Source: Sepioteuthis lessoniana (taxonomy: Eukaryota > Mollusca > Cephalopoda > Myopsida > Loliginidae). Taken from it: a stretch of DNA of 64,000 nt. The notes under the pieces were generated by a model. That model was not told the DNA's origin, did not search any database, and saw only the letters and a list, made by a program, of their open reading frames with translations. Position numbers and translations under genes: made by a program. Positions 44,735-54,449 of the stretch are shown one piece after another (position 1 is the first letter of the stretch; the number at the start of each line of letters is the position of its first letter). The stretch covers positions 70,325,067-70,389,066 of the forward strand of contig OY757904.1 of the NCBI GenBank assembly GCA_963585895.1. Direction: 5' to 3'.

Positions 44735-45915
44735 TCCTTGAGAGTTATTTCACATCGGCCTTAGCTGATGGTCTTTCACTGGAGTTTGTGTGACAGCAAG
44801 TCTCCTCAAGTCTCCAGGACTCTTCTCAGTATTCCGGCCATTCTCAGTAATATAGTAGTTCGGATGGTCTCCACTCATCCTCTTATTTCCAAGTCCTCCA
44901 GTCCTTTTATTATTCTTTAGGGGACTATACCAAAAAACCCCAATCACAATTGCTATAATTGTCACCTCCATGGTCCACAGTTTTTTCAATTCCCTTACAA
45001 GGTCGAGGTAATTATCCACCTTTCATTTTCTCTTCCTTTTTTCAGTGATCAGCCGGCACAGCAAAGTCCACAATTTTTCAAATTCTCTTTTTTTTGTTGC
45101 TGATTATTATAAGTTCCTCTCTTTTGGCCGAAATTAGGTGATCCGTTTCTATATTAATGTTCCATAGGAATTTTTCTTTGTCATTCTCTTGGACAGATGC
45201 TAGGTGGTGCATATACCATTTGTTCATATGGTCGAATTTCAATTTCTTGCACATCTCCCAGTGGATCGTATTGACCACGAAACCTTGTCTAGTCTTATAT
45301 TCCTTCTGTGCTAATTTCCTTCATTCGCATAGTATGTGATTGATGGTTTCGTCCCTATCACCACATAACATACATTTGCTATTTTGTTGCGTCTCATCTA
45401 TTTTCATTTTGATATGATTGGTTCATATGGCGTTGTTTTGTGTTTCTCTCTTAAGGTTTATTTTTCTTATCTATGTACACGTTTTCTCGTGTGAAATGTT
45501 TCTTTTTACTTGTTTAAAACACCCATAGATTTTTTTTTTCTTTTTGTTTTCTTATTATCATCAGTATCTTTTCTAGTGGCTATATTCAGTCCTCCATCGT
45601 GCTTTTCTTTGTAGTCCTCGAGTCCTTGTATCTATGCGCCAACGCTGTCTTCAATTCTGGCACGTTCTCTTCCATCCTCCTTTCTTGTATATATAGTCTG
45701 TTAACGTTTTCTGGGATGTAATGCCTTATGCATTGATATTAGTTTTCTTGCTCTTTGGTCCATTTGCTTAAGTTCTTCTCTGGCCCACTTCAAAAATGGT
45801 CCCGAATATCTAGGGAGGGTTACAGCCCAGGTATTTATTCCTTTGATAAGGTTTCTGCTAGATAGACTCGTCTCGTGTAGCTTTCTGGTTCCCTTGTACT
45901 CATTTAGAGCCATCC
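44735..45915 (-). pseudogene. R4/Dong-like LINE, 3' fragment B
   Basis: Same element family, minus strand, extending further 5' than copy A. Blocks: INTWAVTLPRYSGPFLKWAR then ELKQMDQRARKLISMHKALH (about 45701-45860), a decayed zinc region near 45320-45400, FDHMNKWYMHHLASVQENDK, TDHLISAKREELIIISNKKK (endonuclease motif RPD changed to REE), LDLVRELKKLWTMEVTIIAI and NTEKSPGDLRRLAVTQTPVK. Several frameshifts and stops. Confidence 0.88.
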
Positions 45916-45916
45916 A

Positions 45917-46620
45917 CACCAACATTAGCTGATGATTTTCCACTGCAATCTGAGTGGCATCAATCTGTTCAAATCTCTTGGATTCTTGTTAGTATTCGGT
46001 CCGAACTTGATAATGTCGTTTGGATGGTTCTCCACTCGTCCACTTATTTCAAGTACCGAGCACATCGATTAGAATTGGTAACACCGTCATTTCCCATGTT
46101 CGAATTTTTTTTCAGTTCTCTAACAAGGTCAAGGTACTTCCCTCTCTTTTTGCTTTCTTTCAGTTTATTCGGGTTCTCTTTTTTAGTTGACAATCTCTAG
46201 ACCTGGTTGTCAGGCCGAGATTAGGGGAGTTGCTTTAATGTTTAAATCCCTGAGAAGATGGTGCTTCTAATTTTCCAGGACAGATTTTGGGTTGTGGATC
46301 GACTATTTATTCGTATGGTCGAATTTAAACTTTCTGCAATATTCACAGTGGATCACCATGCCACCCTAATCGTTTCGAGTTTTGTACTCTTTTTGTACTA
46401 GCTTACGACATACAATTATCATGTGATTGATTGTTTCATCTCTATCACCACAAAACCTACATCTGCTAGATAGTCATGTCTGTTTTTTCAAGGGCTTAGT
46501 TAGTATTTTGAGAGGTGATTTGTGCTGCTATCAGAAAAAGATTATGTTTCTCTTTTAAGGTTTAAATTTCTTAGCCAAGTCCAAGTTATCTCGTCAGAGA
46601 TTTCATTTGTTTGTCACTTG
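45917..46620 (-). pseudogene. R4/Dong-like LINE, 3' fragment C (most decayed)
   Basis: Nucleotide similarity to copies A and B over the 3' UTR (ACATTAGCTGATGATTTTCC), the KKLRELEKKF-type block near 46100-46150, the RxD region near 46200, and the zinc region near 46400-46470. Frames are heavily broken. Confidence 0.75.
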
Positions 46621-46637
46621 AAAATATTATTATTATT

Positions 46638-47044
46638 ATTAGAGCTTTTCACATCAGCGTTAGCCGATTGTTTCTCACTGGAGTTTGAGTGAAAGCAAGT
46701 CTCCTCAAGCCTCCAGGACTCTTCTCAGTACTCAGGCCAAGCTCAATAATGCTGTCGTTTTGATGGTATAAACCCGTCCACCAACTTCCAAGTCCTCCAG
46801 TTCCTTTAGTAATCCTTTAGTTACTATTCCAAACGCACCAAATATAATTGTCACCTGCATGTTCCACAGTTTTTTCAATTCCCTAGCAAGGTCGAGGTAA
46901 TCATCCTTCTTTTCACATTCTGTGGTTAGCTGGGACAGCAAAGTTGACTATTTTGCAAGTTCTCTTTTTTCTGTTGATTATTATTATGTCTGGTCTTCTG
47001 GCCGAGATTAGGTGATCCGTGTGTATGTCGAAGTCCCATAGGAG

Positions 47045-47046
<2 letters not shown>
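46638..47046 (-). pseudogene. R4/Dong-like LINE, 3' fragment D
   Basis: The shortest copy: KKDDYLDLARELKKLWNMQV then TKGLLKELEDLEVGGRVYTI (46732-46941), with the 3' UTR and an (ATT)n tail at 46622-46640. The 5' end at 47046 meets an (ATT)n/(GTT)n microsatellite. Confidence 0.88.
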
Positions 47047-47083
<37 letters not shown>

Positions 47084-47105
47084 GTTGTTGTTGTTGTTGT
47101 TGTTG
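47047..47105. repeat. (ATT)n(GTT)n microsatellite
   Basis: About 37 bp of TTA repeats followed by about 21 bp of TTG repeats, at the upstream edge of the LINE array. Confidence 0.95.
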
Positions 47106-47412
47106 TAAGTGTCTTTGTGTCTGTAGTTGCTTTTATCTTCGTTTTTATTTTTATTAAAGCTATTGTTATATTTTCAACGGCAATTCTAATAGATGGAGGC
47201 TTTAAGAAATTATAAAAATCCTATTCAAAAGTTTTTCACAGAAGTAGATGGAAATCCTAATTAGTGGTGCAATGATTTACAAGGAAAATAAATAAAGGTG
47301 TGAATGAGTGTTCGCTACCATGTCTGTCTGTCTGTCTCTCTGTATATATATATATATATATATATATGATCACCTATCATTTTTTCCGTATATACACACA
47401 CACAATTATATA

Positions 47413-47446
<34 letters not shown>
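47106..47446. repeat. unassigned sequence with two (TA)n runs
   Basis: TA at about 47342-47366 and a longer TA run with one CA break at 47408-47446. The Penelope-like element starts where the second run ends. Confidence 0.8.
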
Positions 47447-47448
<2 letters not shown>

Positions 47449-48027
47449 AGAAAAAACAAAAAAACTGGTCGCATTAGGATTATAAATTTATTTCCATCCT
47501 GTTATGGATTTTGATTTAAATCAAAAACAACAAAAGATAGCAGGACTTCTTCAGATGTAATGGATGAAATAATTCAGAATAGACACAGCAAAGAAGGAGG
47601 AGGAGGTAAAAGAGGAGTGAAGAGTTTACTCTTCATTTAACCCACTCCCGGTTTTTTCCTTTTATTACCGGTTGGAATTATAGTAAATTATTTCTTTTTA
47701 AATTCAAAATGTATTTCAAGTTAAAATTCAAGATTTAATACTAATTTAGGGAAGTAAAACATGCGTTAATAAACCTTACGTAAGGATAGAGGAATACTTA
47801 TATTAAATTAAATTCAAAATTTAAAATCAAAATTTTTAATTTCAAATTTTATTTTCGTGCCTATTAATTTAGTTACCCTTCCATTGAAAAGTATGTACAC
47901 ATCACATGGTTTCTTCTCATCTTTTTTTAAAAATTTTATTTTAATTTATTCATTTCACCTTAAATCACAATTCAATCCTATGTTTTTTTTTAATTTATTT
48001 AAGCATTATCTATGATAATTTGTCTAT
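47447..48027 (-). repeat. left inverted arm of the Penelope-like element
   Basis: Reverse complement of the right arm at roughly 80-85% identity by eye. It carries, on the minus strand, the same hammerhead-like core (CTGAAGA at 47548-47554, GAAA at 47491-47494) as the right arm. Confidence 0.88.
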
Positions 48028-48371
48028 CAAGAAGAAAATATGCCTAATGATATTAATAAAGAAATTAAGAAGTATGTTTAAAAAATAGAAAAAGAAAAAT
48101 TATATGATTCAACCCCACTTTTTGTAGAGTAGCTGGTATAAATGTAGGTAAACATTTTTTGAAATTGATACATAAACACTTTAAACATGAAGATATACTA
48201 CATAAAATATTTATAAGAAAAACGTAAAATATTTGTAACTCCTGCACGAAAAATATTTTTGAAATAATCAATAATCATAATAAAGAGATAATTAAGGAAT
48301 TTCGGGACCGAACGAATAATAATAATGATAATAATAATAACAATAATAATAGTAAACAAAACGAATGTAAT

Positions 48372-48646
48372 TGTAAGTAAGTAAGTAAAGTTGGCGACCA
48401 TAGTCGAGGGTGACCCGAAGGCTCCCTTTTCGATAGCTTACTACACCAAGGTATAGGGGAGGGCGCTACTCCTTTCCCTGGATTGCTCCACTTTACCCTT
48501 GATCCGTACCTAATAATGCTGAGTGTTAAGCAAGGAGGCATCAAGTACCATTTTTTGAGTCTTTGGTATGACTCGACCTGTGATTGAACCCAGGTGTCCC
48601 GGGCCATTGGCGAACACTCTAACCGCTAGGCCAATGTCCGGTATAT
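48372..48646 (-). mobile_element. SINE family S3, copy 5, nested in the Penelope-like element
   Basis: Minus-strand, full-length and well preserved: head CATTGGCCTAGCGGTTAGAG, B box GGGTTCAATCACAGG, body ACTCAAAAAATGGTACTTGA and ATCAAGGGTAAAGTGGAGCA, end TATGGTCGCCAACTTTAC and a (CTTA)n tail (48372-48388 on plus). It interrupts the Penelope-like reading frame just after a CNCK string. Confidence 0.93.
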
Positions 48647-48711
48647 TTAAAAGATTATAGCAGAAATATTTGCCTAGGAAGAAGATGAAACTAGCAGTGC
48701 GAACGAGTGGA

Positions 48712-48776
48712 TGCCGAAACCGGGATTGAACCAGGGACCTTTAGATCTTCAGTCTAACGCTCTCCCAACTGAGCTT
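48712..48776 (-). pseudogene. tRNA-Phe(GAA) pseudogene, 5' acceptor strand missing
   Basis: On the minus strand, AGCTCAGTTGGGAGAGCGTT, AGACTGAAGATCTAAAGGTC and CCTGGTTCAATCCCGGTTTC then GGCA form the D arm, anticodon arm (anticodon GAA at 48748-48750), variable loop and T arm of a eukaryotic tRNA-Phe. The first eight bases (the 5' acceptor strand) are replaced by unrelated sequence (ATAGGAC), and one G is missing in the T stem/acceptor junction, so it cannot fold a full acceptor stem. Boxes A and B are intact. It lies inside the Penelope-like element. Confidence 0.9.
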
Positions 48777-49169
48777 GTCCTATGAATGGATTATGTAATT
48801 TAAATAATGTAGTATACCAAGGAATTATTACCCGAAAGAAAATATTTAGGATAAAACAACTTATATCTGAATTTCCTCCACGAAATGGAAAATTAGATAC
48901 GTGAAACATAAATTTTCTTTCTCCCATGAACATCTGAAACACCAAACAGCCCTATCTAAGCATTTTTGGAGTTTGAAAAATAAAGGTTTTACCACTGAGA
49001 TTCAATGTTCCATACTGAAAAAGTCGAGTATTCGAAAATGTTTTGATAGTAGATGTATCTGTGCTTAGAGGAAAGAATACAAATAATGATATACCCAGAC
49101 CCTGGAAATTTATTAAATCATCGATGTAAATTAATTGCTAGATGTAGACATAGGAATAAATTTAAACTA

Positions 49170-49749
49170 TAGACAAATTATCAAAGATAATTCTTAAATA
49201 AATGAAAAAAAAACAACATAGGATTAAATTGTGATTTAAGTTGAAACGAATAAATCAAAATAAAATAAAAACAAAGACGAGAAGGAACCATGTGATGTGT
49301 ACGTACTTTTCAATGGAAAGGTAACTGAATTAATAGGCACGAATATAAAATTTGAAATTGAAAATTTTAATTTTAAATTTTGAATTTAATTAAATATAAG
49401 TATTACTTTATCCTTACATAAGGTTTATTAAGAAATGTTGTACTTCGCTAAATTATTATTAAATCTGGAGTTTTAAGTTGAAATGTATTTAGAATTTAAA
49501 AAATAAAAAAAAAAATACTTTACCATAATTCCAACCGGTAATAAAAACAAAAAACCGGAAGTGAGAGAAAAATCTTCACCCCTCTTCTACCCATTCCCAC
49601 CCTTCTTTCCTGTGTCTGTTCTGAATTATTTTATCAATTATATCTGAAGAAGTCCTGTTATTTTTTGTGTTATTGATTTATATCAAAACCGATAACAGGA
49701 TGGAAATAAATTTATAATCCTAATTTGACTGTTTTTTGTTCTTTTCTTA
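49170..49749 (+). repeat. right inverted arm of the Penelope-like element
   Basis: The arm is downstream of the GIY-YIG region and in the sense orientation. It holds CTGAAGA (49644-49650), TCCTGTTAT (49653-49661), ATAACAGGA (49692-49700) and GAAA (49703-49706). Confidence 0.88.
49644..49706 (+). ncRNA. degenerate hammerhead-ribozyme-like core in the right arm
   Basis: CTGAAGA is followed by a perfect 9-bp helix (TCCTGTTAT with ATAACAGGA) and then GAAA. Compared with a canonical hammerhead there is an extra unpaired or wobble step on each side of stem II (AG against TG). Stem I could form between AATTA (49636-49640) and TAATT (about 49721-49725). Stem III would be weak (ATAA with TTAT). In the left arm the stem I pair is CATTA with TAATG, a compensatory change. 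Known Penelope-like elements often carry type I hammerheads in their LTR-like repeats. Activity is doubtful. Confidence 0.45.
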
Positions 49750-49882
49750 AAGAAATTATTGCTCTGTTATGTCAGTTTCCTTGAGCTATTTACCAGGAAA
49801 ATTTAAATGTTCACTGTTGAATGTTTTTTTTTTGTCCTGGTGGAATTACTCCCAACTCCGGTTTAACTGGACCAAATAATAC

Positions 49883-49936
<54 letters not shown>

Positions 49937-50565
49937 GGGGCAGCATTTTTTCATTGATGCATATTTGATTGAACCCTATAGACATTTTTTTATCTATATA
50001 TTTTTGTTAATCCTTTGGAGTTGCTATATCGATCTTATGATATCTGGCAGGAATTGATTGATAAATCTTCCATAATTAATTATTTCACATGTACTTTCTG
50101 CTCAGTCTTGGGCCATCATCGGAGAGATGCATTGAGAAAGTGATGTAACTTTTGTATGTACATTAATACTTAGTAAGAATGAGCGTTAATACTGGTGCAT
50201 TGTGTAGAGTTTATTAATTAAGACTTGTTTCTATAAATAGTTGCAGTCTCGATGAGCAAATTAAAAGTATGAATAAAAATGTTAGCCAACTAAATAAACA
50301 CGCCAACACTCCACCCAATAAACAAACATCTAACAAGCCAAATGCACTACGATTATGAATTACATGAAAATATTTAAAAAACATTGATTCAAAGAACATA
50401 CTCCCCACTGATCCTATTAAAAAGGAAACTATATCTATTATAATAAATATTAAACCTCCAACTTAGTCTTTGATAATAATTCTCCTCCCTCGATTGGAGT
50501 TTTGCAAAAAAAACAAAACAAAAAAAAACGAATGCTATATATCAATGTAAATGTCCTTTATAAAC
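49750..50565. other. unassigned, with one (TA)n run
   Basis: TA at about 49888-49931; nothing else recognised. Confidence 0.45.
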
Positions 50566-50569
50566 GAAC

Positions 50570-50760
50570 CTAAGTGATGTACTCCTATAGACCTCTACAT
50601 ATAGCCGAGCAAAAGCAGGACGACCAGCTCGAACATACATACATGCAGCTATGTGAGGATACGGGATGTAGCCCTGAAGACCTGCCGGAGGCGATGAACG
50701 ACAGGGAGAAGTGGCGAGAGAGGGTCAAGGATATCCGTGCAAGTGGCACGACAGGATGAT
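50570..50760 (+). pseudogene. Non-LTR retrotransposon 3' fragment, second copy of the 26.6-kb family
   Basis: A 5'-truncated copy of only the last ~60 codons: QLCEDTGCSPEDLPEAMNDR then EKWRERVKDIRASGTT and a stop, followed by GATGATGAGGATGATA and then a (TA)n array. The match to 27445-27577 is clear at both DNA and protein level. Confidence 0.92.
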
Positions 50761-50765
50761 GAGGA

Positions 50766-50812
<47 letters not shown>
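50766..50812. repeat. (TA)n microsatellite following the LINE tail
   Basis: Begins where the GATGAT tail of the LINE ends. Confidence 0.95.
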
Positions 50813-50813
<1 letters not shown>

Positions 50814-50814
50814 T

Positions 50815-51550
50815 TGGGTGATGTAATCTGCCTCTCATTTAACAAATACGTAACAGAAAAGTTTGGTTTAATAAACAATGTTTTTTTTATAGTTTTTTGG
50901 TTTTTGTTTTTGTTTTCTGTTTTTTATTATAGGATATCTACCATACTGGTTTTTTCTGTCAGGAACATTACGCCAATATTAGAATGCATGTTTTACCTTT
51001 CATGTAAACAATTTCTATGCCATTGATTTTTTGCAAATATCTCTTGTTCTACAGAGATTGCATATCAGCAGTTCCTCCAGGCAAAATAGCACTGACGATT
51101 AAATCGAACTTTCTTCCGTAATTTTTTCCAATGGAAGAGACTTTCTTTTGAGAATGTTTGTTTATACTTATTGTATAATATCTCAAAAAGTTTTCTTCCG
51201 TTTATTTTCATTGCTTCGTTTTAGTTTGGGTGCTTACTGTTGTCTTACTGGTATGGTTGTAGTGAGGTTAGTTGTTATTTCTGAACTTTTATCGTCGTTG
51301 GTCTACCACCATCACTCGCCAATTGCCATAATTTTGCGCCTTCCGTTCTTAGCCTGTAACTATTTTTACTATCTCTCGCCATTGATCTCTCATCTATTTA
51401 AAATTACAAGTACCAATATATACTGAAAGTGTACGATTACTACATGTAGATTCCGAGTAAATTGAAATGAAAATGATTGGATGAAAACAGATACAGGAAC
51501 AATTTGACATGGCATTAAACGAATCGTATTTGAGCAGATTATTTATTGGT
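50815..51550. other. no recognised feature
   Basis: AT-rich; a 92-codon plus frame at 51148-51426 is hydrophobic but has no recognisable domain. Confidence 0.4.
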
Positions 51551-51556
51551 AGGAAA

Positions 51557-51569
51557 GGTATTTCTTTCA

Positions 51570-51609
<40 letters not shown>

Positions 51610-51617
51610 TCTGAAAG

Positions 51618-51625
<8 letters not shown>
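51557..51625. repeat. TA-centred palindrome with ~14-bp arms
   Basis: TATTTCTTTCAGA at about 51558-51570, a TA run, then TCTGAAAGAAATA at about 51608-51622. A second TA run follows to 51655. Same design as the palindrome at 40.53 kb but unrelated arm sequence. Confidence 0.9.
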
Positions 51626-51657
<32 letters not shown>

Positions 51658-51671
51658 GTTGTGTATTAATA

Positions 51672-52543
51672 AATTTCAAGACGTTTTTGTACCGGCATTT
51701 AAAATTGTCGTAGACTCTTTAAAATTCAGTATATTATTGCTATTTATCTTATGAGATGACTGGCCAATTTTTATGATTTCAGGTTGAGAGGAACAGCTAC
51801 AGCAGGAATTGGAATACACCCTACGAAAGCCTGATTGTCAAAGTTGGTGAATTTCAAAAATGCACTTTAGAAGAACGATATGCAATAAAATTCTGTTTTA
51901 AACTTGCAAAAAATGTCATGCGATGAAATCTAGATCTACTGCTATGACCCAGAGACCAAGAGACAGACTTCTCAGTGGAAGCTTGCTGGCTCACGCAGAC
52001 CTAAGAAGACCAGATACAGCACATCCACCAACAAACCTTTGATGATTACTTCTTTTGACAGTACTGGCATGATCTACATGCACTGGGTTCCCACTGGACA
52101 GACATTCAACAAGGAATACTATGTTGAGGTTTTAAGGGAGTTCAGGAAGATATTCCGTCGGAAGAGGCCAGCACTCGTCGAATCGGGTCAATAGCATTTC
52201 CACCAGGACAATGCACCATTGCACAACTCCATCCTTGTCACAGACTATTTGACCAAGATGGACATCAAGACAGCTCCTCACCCTCCCAAAAGTCTAGACC
52301 TTGCCCTCTGAGACTTTTGGTTATTCCCAAAGCTCAGAGGCTGTTGTTATGAGACAATTGAGGAGATGAAAGAGGATGTGACGAAGGTCATTGACACGCT
52401 CACACAAGAGGACTGCCATGAGACTTTCCACAATTTGTTGGAACTGTACATCGTGCATTGCAGCCAGAGAAGATTACTTCGAAGGGGCCTAGAGTTTAAT
52501 GTGTGTACTATCAATAAAAGTGTCCATACGAAGTCAAGAAACG
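51672..52543 (+). mobile_element. mariner-like transposon, copy 2
   Basis: About 872 bp. Ends AATTTCAAGACGTTTTTGTA against the complement of TACGAAGTCAAGAAACG, flanked by TA (51670-51671 and 52544-52545). The N-terminal DNA-binding part is mostly deleted (only EERYAIKFCFKLAKNVMR remains). The catalytic half is present: TSFDSTGMIYMHWVPTGQTF with the first Asp, FHQDNAPLHNSILVTDYLTK with the second, and LDLALxDFWLFPKLRGC with the third after 34 residues (DD34D). An in-frame TAG after ESGQ and a TGA replacing the residue before the third Asp are inactivating. It keeps what copy 1 at 5.45 kb lacks, and the reverse. Confidence 0.92.
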
Positions 52544-52558
52544 TATTTAATTATCCTA

Positions 52559-52559
<1 letters not shown>

Positions 52560-52634
<75 letters not shown>
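52560..52634. repeat. (TA)n microsatellite
   Basis: A pure TA run of about 74 bp, 15 bp downstream of the mariner. Confidence 0.96.
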
Positions 52635-52637
<3 letters not shown>

Positions 52638-52744
52638 TTAACGTCCGAAGAAAATGGGTGTGGATTATTCGCATTGAGAATATATGAGGAATTTCAAATA
52701 AATCCATTGGAGTCCTCAATATATGGATATTGGTATTTATTCTC

Positions 52745-52885
52745 TCTCCAGGGCACCTCTGGTGGTGTAACGGTTAGCAAGCTAGACGAGCAACCCTACA
52801 CGAGTGAGTTCGAGTCTCACTGGGTGCACCATTCATTCGGCCTTGTGCCATATCGAAGCAAAGAGTTTCGTAAATTACTATATAC
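52745..52885 (+). mobile_element. SINE family S1, copy 3
   Basis: Head GGGCACCTCTGGTGGTGTAA, CGGTTAGCAAGCTAGACGAG, B box GAGTTCGAGTCTC, body CCTTGTGCCATATCGAAGCA and AAGAGTTTCGTAAATTA. Confidence 0.92.
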
Positions 52886-53074
52886 TCTATCCAGGTTTAT
52901 ATAACTAAATTCATTTTTTTCACAGACATATATAGACTATAATCCATATTTCATGTTTTCAATCTCAAATTAAGTGTGTGAAGTCATCTGATGAGACGAA
53001 GAGTATAATGATATTCTTCGCCGAAATAAATTTATAATGACAATTTCACGAGGTTTAAGTTTTCTTCTAATTGC

Positions 53075-53109
<35 letters not shown>

Positions 53110-53340
53110 CCAAGAGGTAAATTTACTTGAAAATTTTTTTCCTGTTGTTTTTAACACGTGTTTTTCACTAGCAGAGTGTGGGGAGTGGCTATTCTTCAGT
53201 TAACCTCTCATCACACAATAGCCAGTTTGGATTTTAACATAAAATGTATGTGATTTGTATGCAGTAAATGCTACAATTAGGCTGAGTATAAATGAAAATC
53301 GAATTGTTTTCTGATAGAACTATCTGAATTGACTTATTTA
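52886..53340. other. unassigned, with one (TA)n run
   Basis: TA at about 53076-53108; nothing else recognised. Confidence 0.4.
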
Positions 53341-53344
53341 AATT

Positions 53345-53728
53345 AATGCCCAGTCACCTGGGGCTGTAAAATACATCCCCTGCAGAGAGATAAGTGTCCA
53401 CAAACGATTGTCCTGATATATCACTAAACAATTTTATGGTGAGACTCAATTTATGCTGGAGCTTTGAAGACTGTAGCTACCTATTTATTATCATTTCTCT
53501 CTGATCCACTCTGGCCCGGAGTGGTAGCACCGGATAGGGCCCTATCTATGAGTAAAATAGAAATAAATCGTGTACTTATGTTTAACTGAATTGTTTGAAA
53601 CAGTTTAAATAAAACTTTTTTTACATTTAACTGTGTGTAAGCTAAAAACTGAACTTAGGCTAAACAGAATTGTTTGAAATAGAACTGTTGGATCATTTAA
53701 CTGTGTGTAAATAAAGTACTGATGGTCT
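53345..53728 (-). repeat. Interspersed family A, copy 7, 3' part and body
   Basis: Minus strand: body units with TTTAACTGTGTGTAA and TAAACTGAATTGTTTGAAA, then the 3' part TAGGGCCCTATCCGGTGCTA, CCACTCCGGGCCAGAGTGG, CAGCATAAATTGAGTCTCAC, ATATCAGGACAATCGTTTGT and CAGCCCCAGGTGACTGG. Interrupted at 53.73 kb by a TIR transposon; the rest continues at 54.45 kb. Confidence 0.8.
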
Positions 53729-53735
53729 ACCTCTA

Positions 53736-54441
53736 GACGGTTACGTACCCGGATGTGGATTGGCCAAGGGTAGAAAGAGAAGTTACTTGGGTCTCCACAA
53801 AGCGAAACGTGGAAAATATTCAAGTAACCACTAAATTTCATGCTTACACTAACATATTGAAGCAAATTTTGGGATTACTATGCTTTGGCAAAATTCAACA
53901 ACCAAATTTGTAATAGCTTTAGCAAAATACCACAACTAAGCTTTTAGAAAATTTAGGGATTATTACGCTTTATCAAAATATGGGAAATTTAACGACACCC
54001 CCATATGGGTCGTAAGAAAGAATAAGTAACGCGTTAAGACGTTTGAATACGTCTTTATAAGAAGTGCGAATAGTTCTAAAGCATATTCCTTTAGCGCTCA
54101 ATAGTCTTTCAGAGAATAAACTTAAGATTATCATACACATATCTGTGATTGGTGAAGGTCCTGTTGTCTTTCTGAAGATTTTCTGGTTGTGTTTAAGACC
54201 GTTTTAAGAGGGCTGTGACCGTTTTGGTTTCGTAGGGCTCTAATTTGACTTCTGGGTTTTGTTTGTAGAGTTGCGTTGTCTGCTAACACCCTTTGTTACT
54301 AGGCTGATTTTAGCCATGTCTCGCCTCGTGGAGACACTAGGTGTCTCTTCCTCTCTCTGTCCTATGTCATGTGCTCAAGTCCCTTCAGGCCTGTCTTCTC
54401 TCGCTACCCTCGGCCACTCCACTTCCGGGTACACAGTCGTC
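53736..54441. mobile_element. non-autonomous TIR DNA transposon nested in family A
   Basis: The ends are inverted: left GTACCCGGATGTGGATTGGC then CAAGGGTAGAAAGAGAAG (53745 onward), right, read as reverse complement, GTACCCGGAAGTGGAGTGGC then CGAGGGTAGCGAGAGAAG. Further in, left GTCTCCACAAAGCGAAACGT matches right GTCTCCACGAGGCGAGACAT, with ~60 bp less spacing on the left. Most differences are transitions. About 706 bp with no transposase, so a MITE-like element. I could not fix the target-site duplication, and the superfamily is unknown. Confidence 0.7.
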
Positions 54442-54449
54442 ATTTTTTT

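Larger units (their letters stand above)
47447..49749 (+). mobile_element. Penelope-like element remnant with ~580-bp inverted terminal repeats
   Basis: The element is 2.3 kb and bounded by two long inverted repeats, 47447-48027 and 49170-49749. Their outer ends match as TAAGAAAA-AACAAAAAA, and the match continues through TCCATCCTGTTAT, CCGGTTGGAATTATAGTAAA, TATTAATTTAGTTACC and AAATCACAATTCAATCCTAT. Between them, plus-strand pieces read as the end of a Penelope-like protein: FNPTFCRVAGINVGKHFLKL, HKHFKHEDILHKIF, NSCTKNIFEIINNHNKEIIK (48110-48310) and a CNC end. After two nested insertions, the GIY-YIG part continues as KHKFSFSHEHLKHQTALSKH, FWSLKNKGFTTEIQCSILKK, then in another frame HRCKLIARCRHRNKFK (to 49170). 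Reverse transcriptase motifs are missing. Inverted, LTR-like partial copies are typical of Penelope-like elements. Confidence 0.87.

Noticed and set aside
48712..48776. A working tRNA-Phe gene
   Set aside because: The 5' acceptor strand is absent and one T-stem/acceptor base is deleted.
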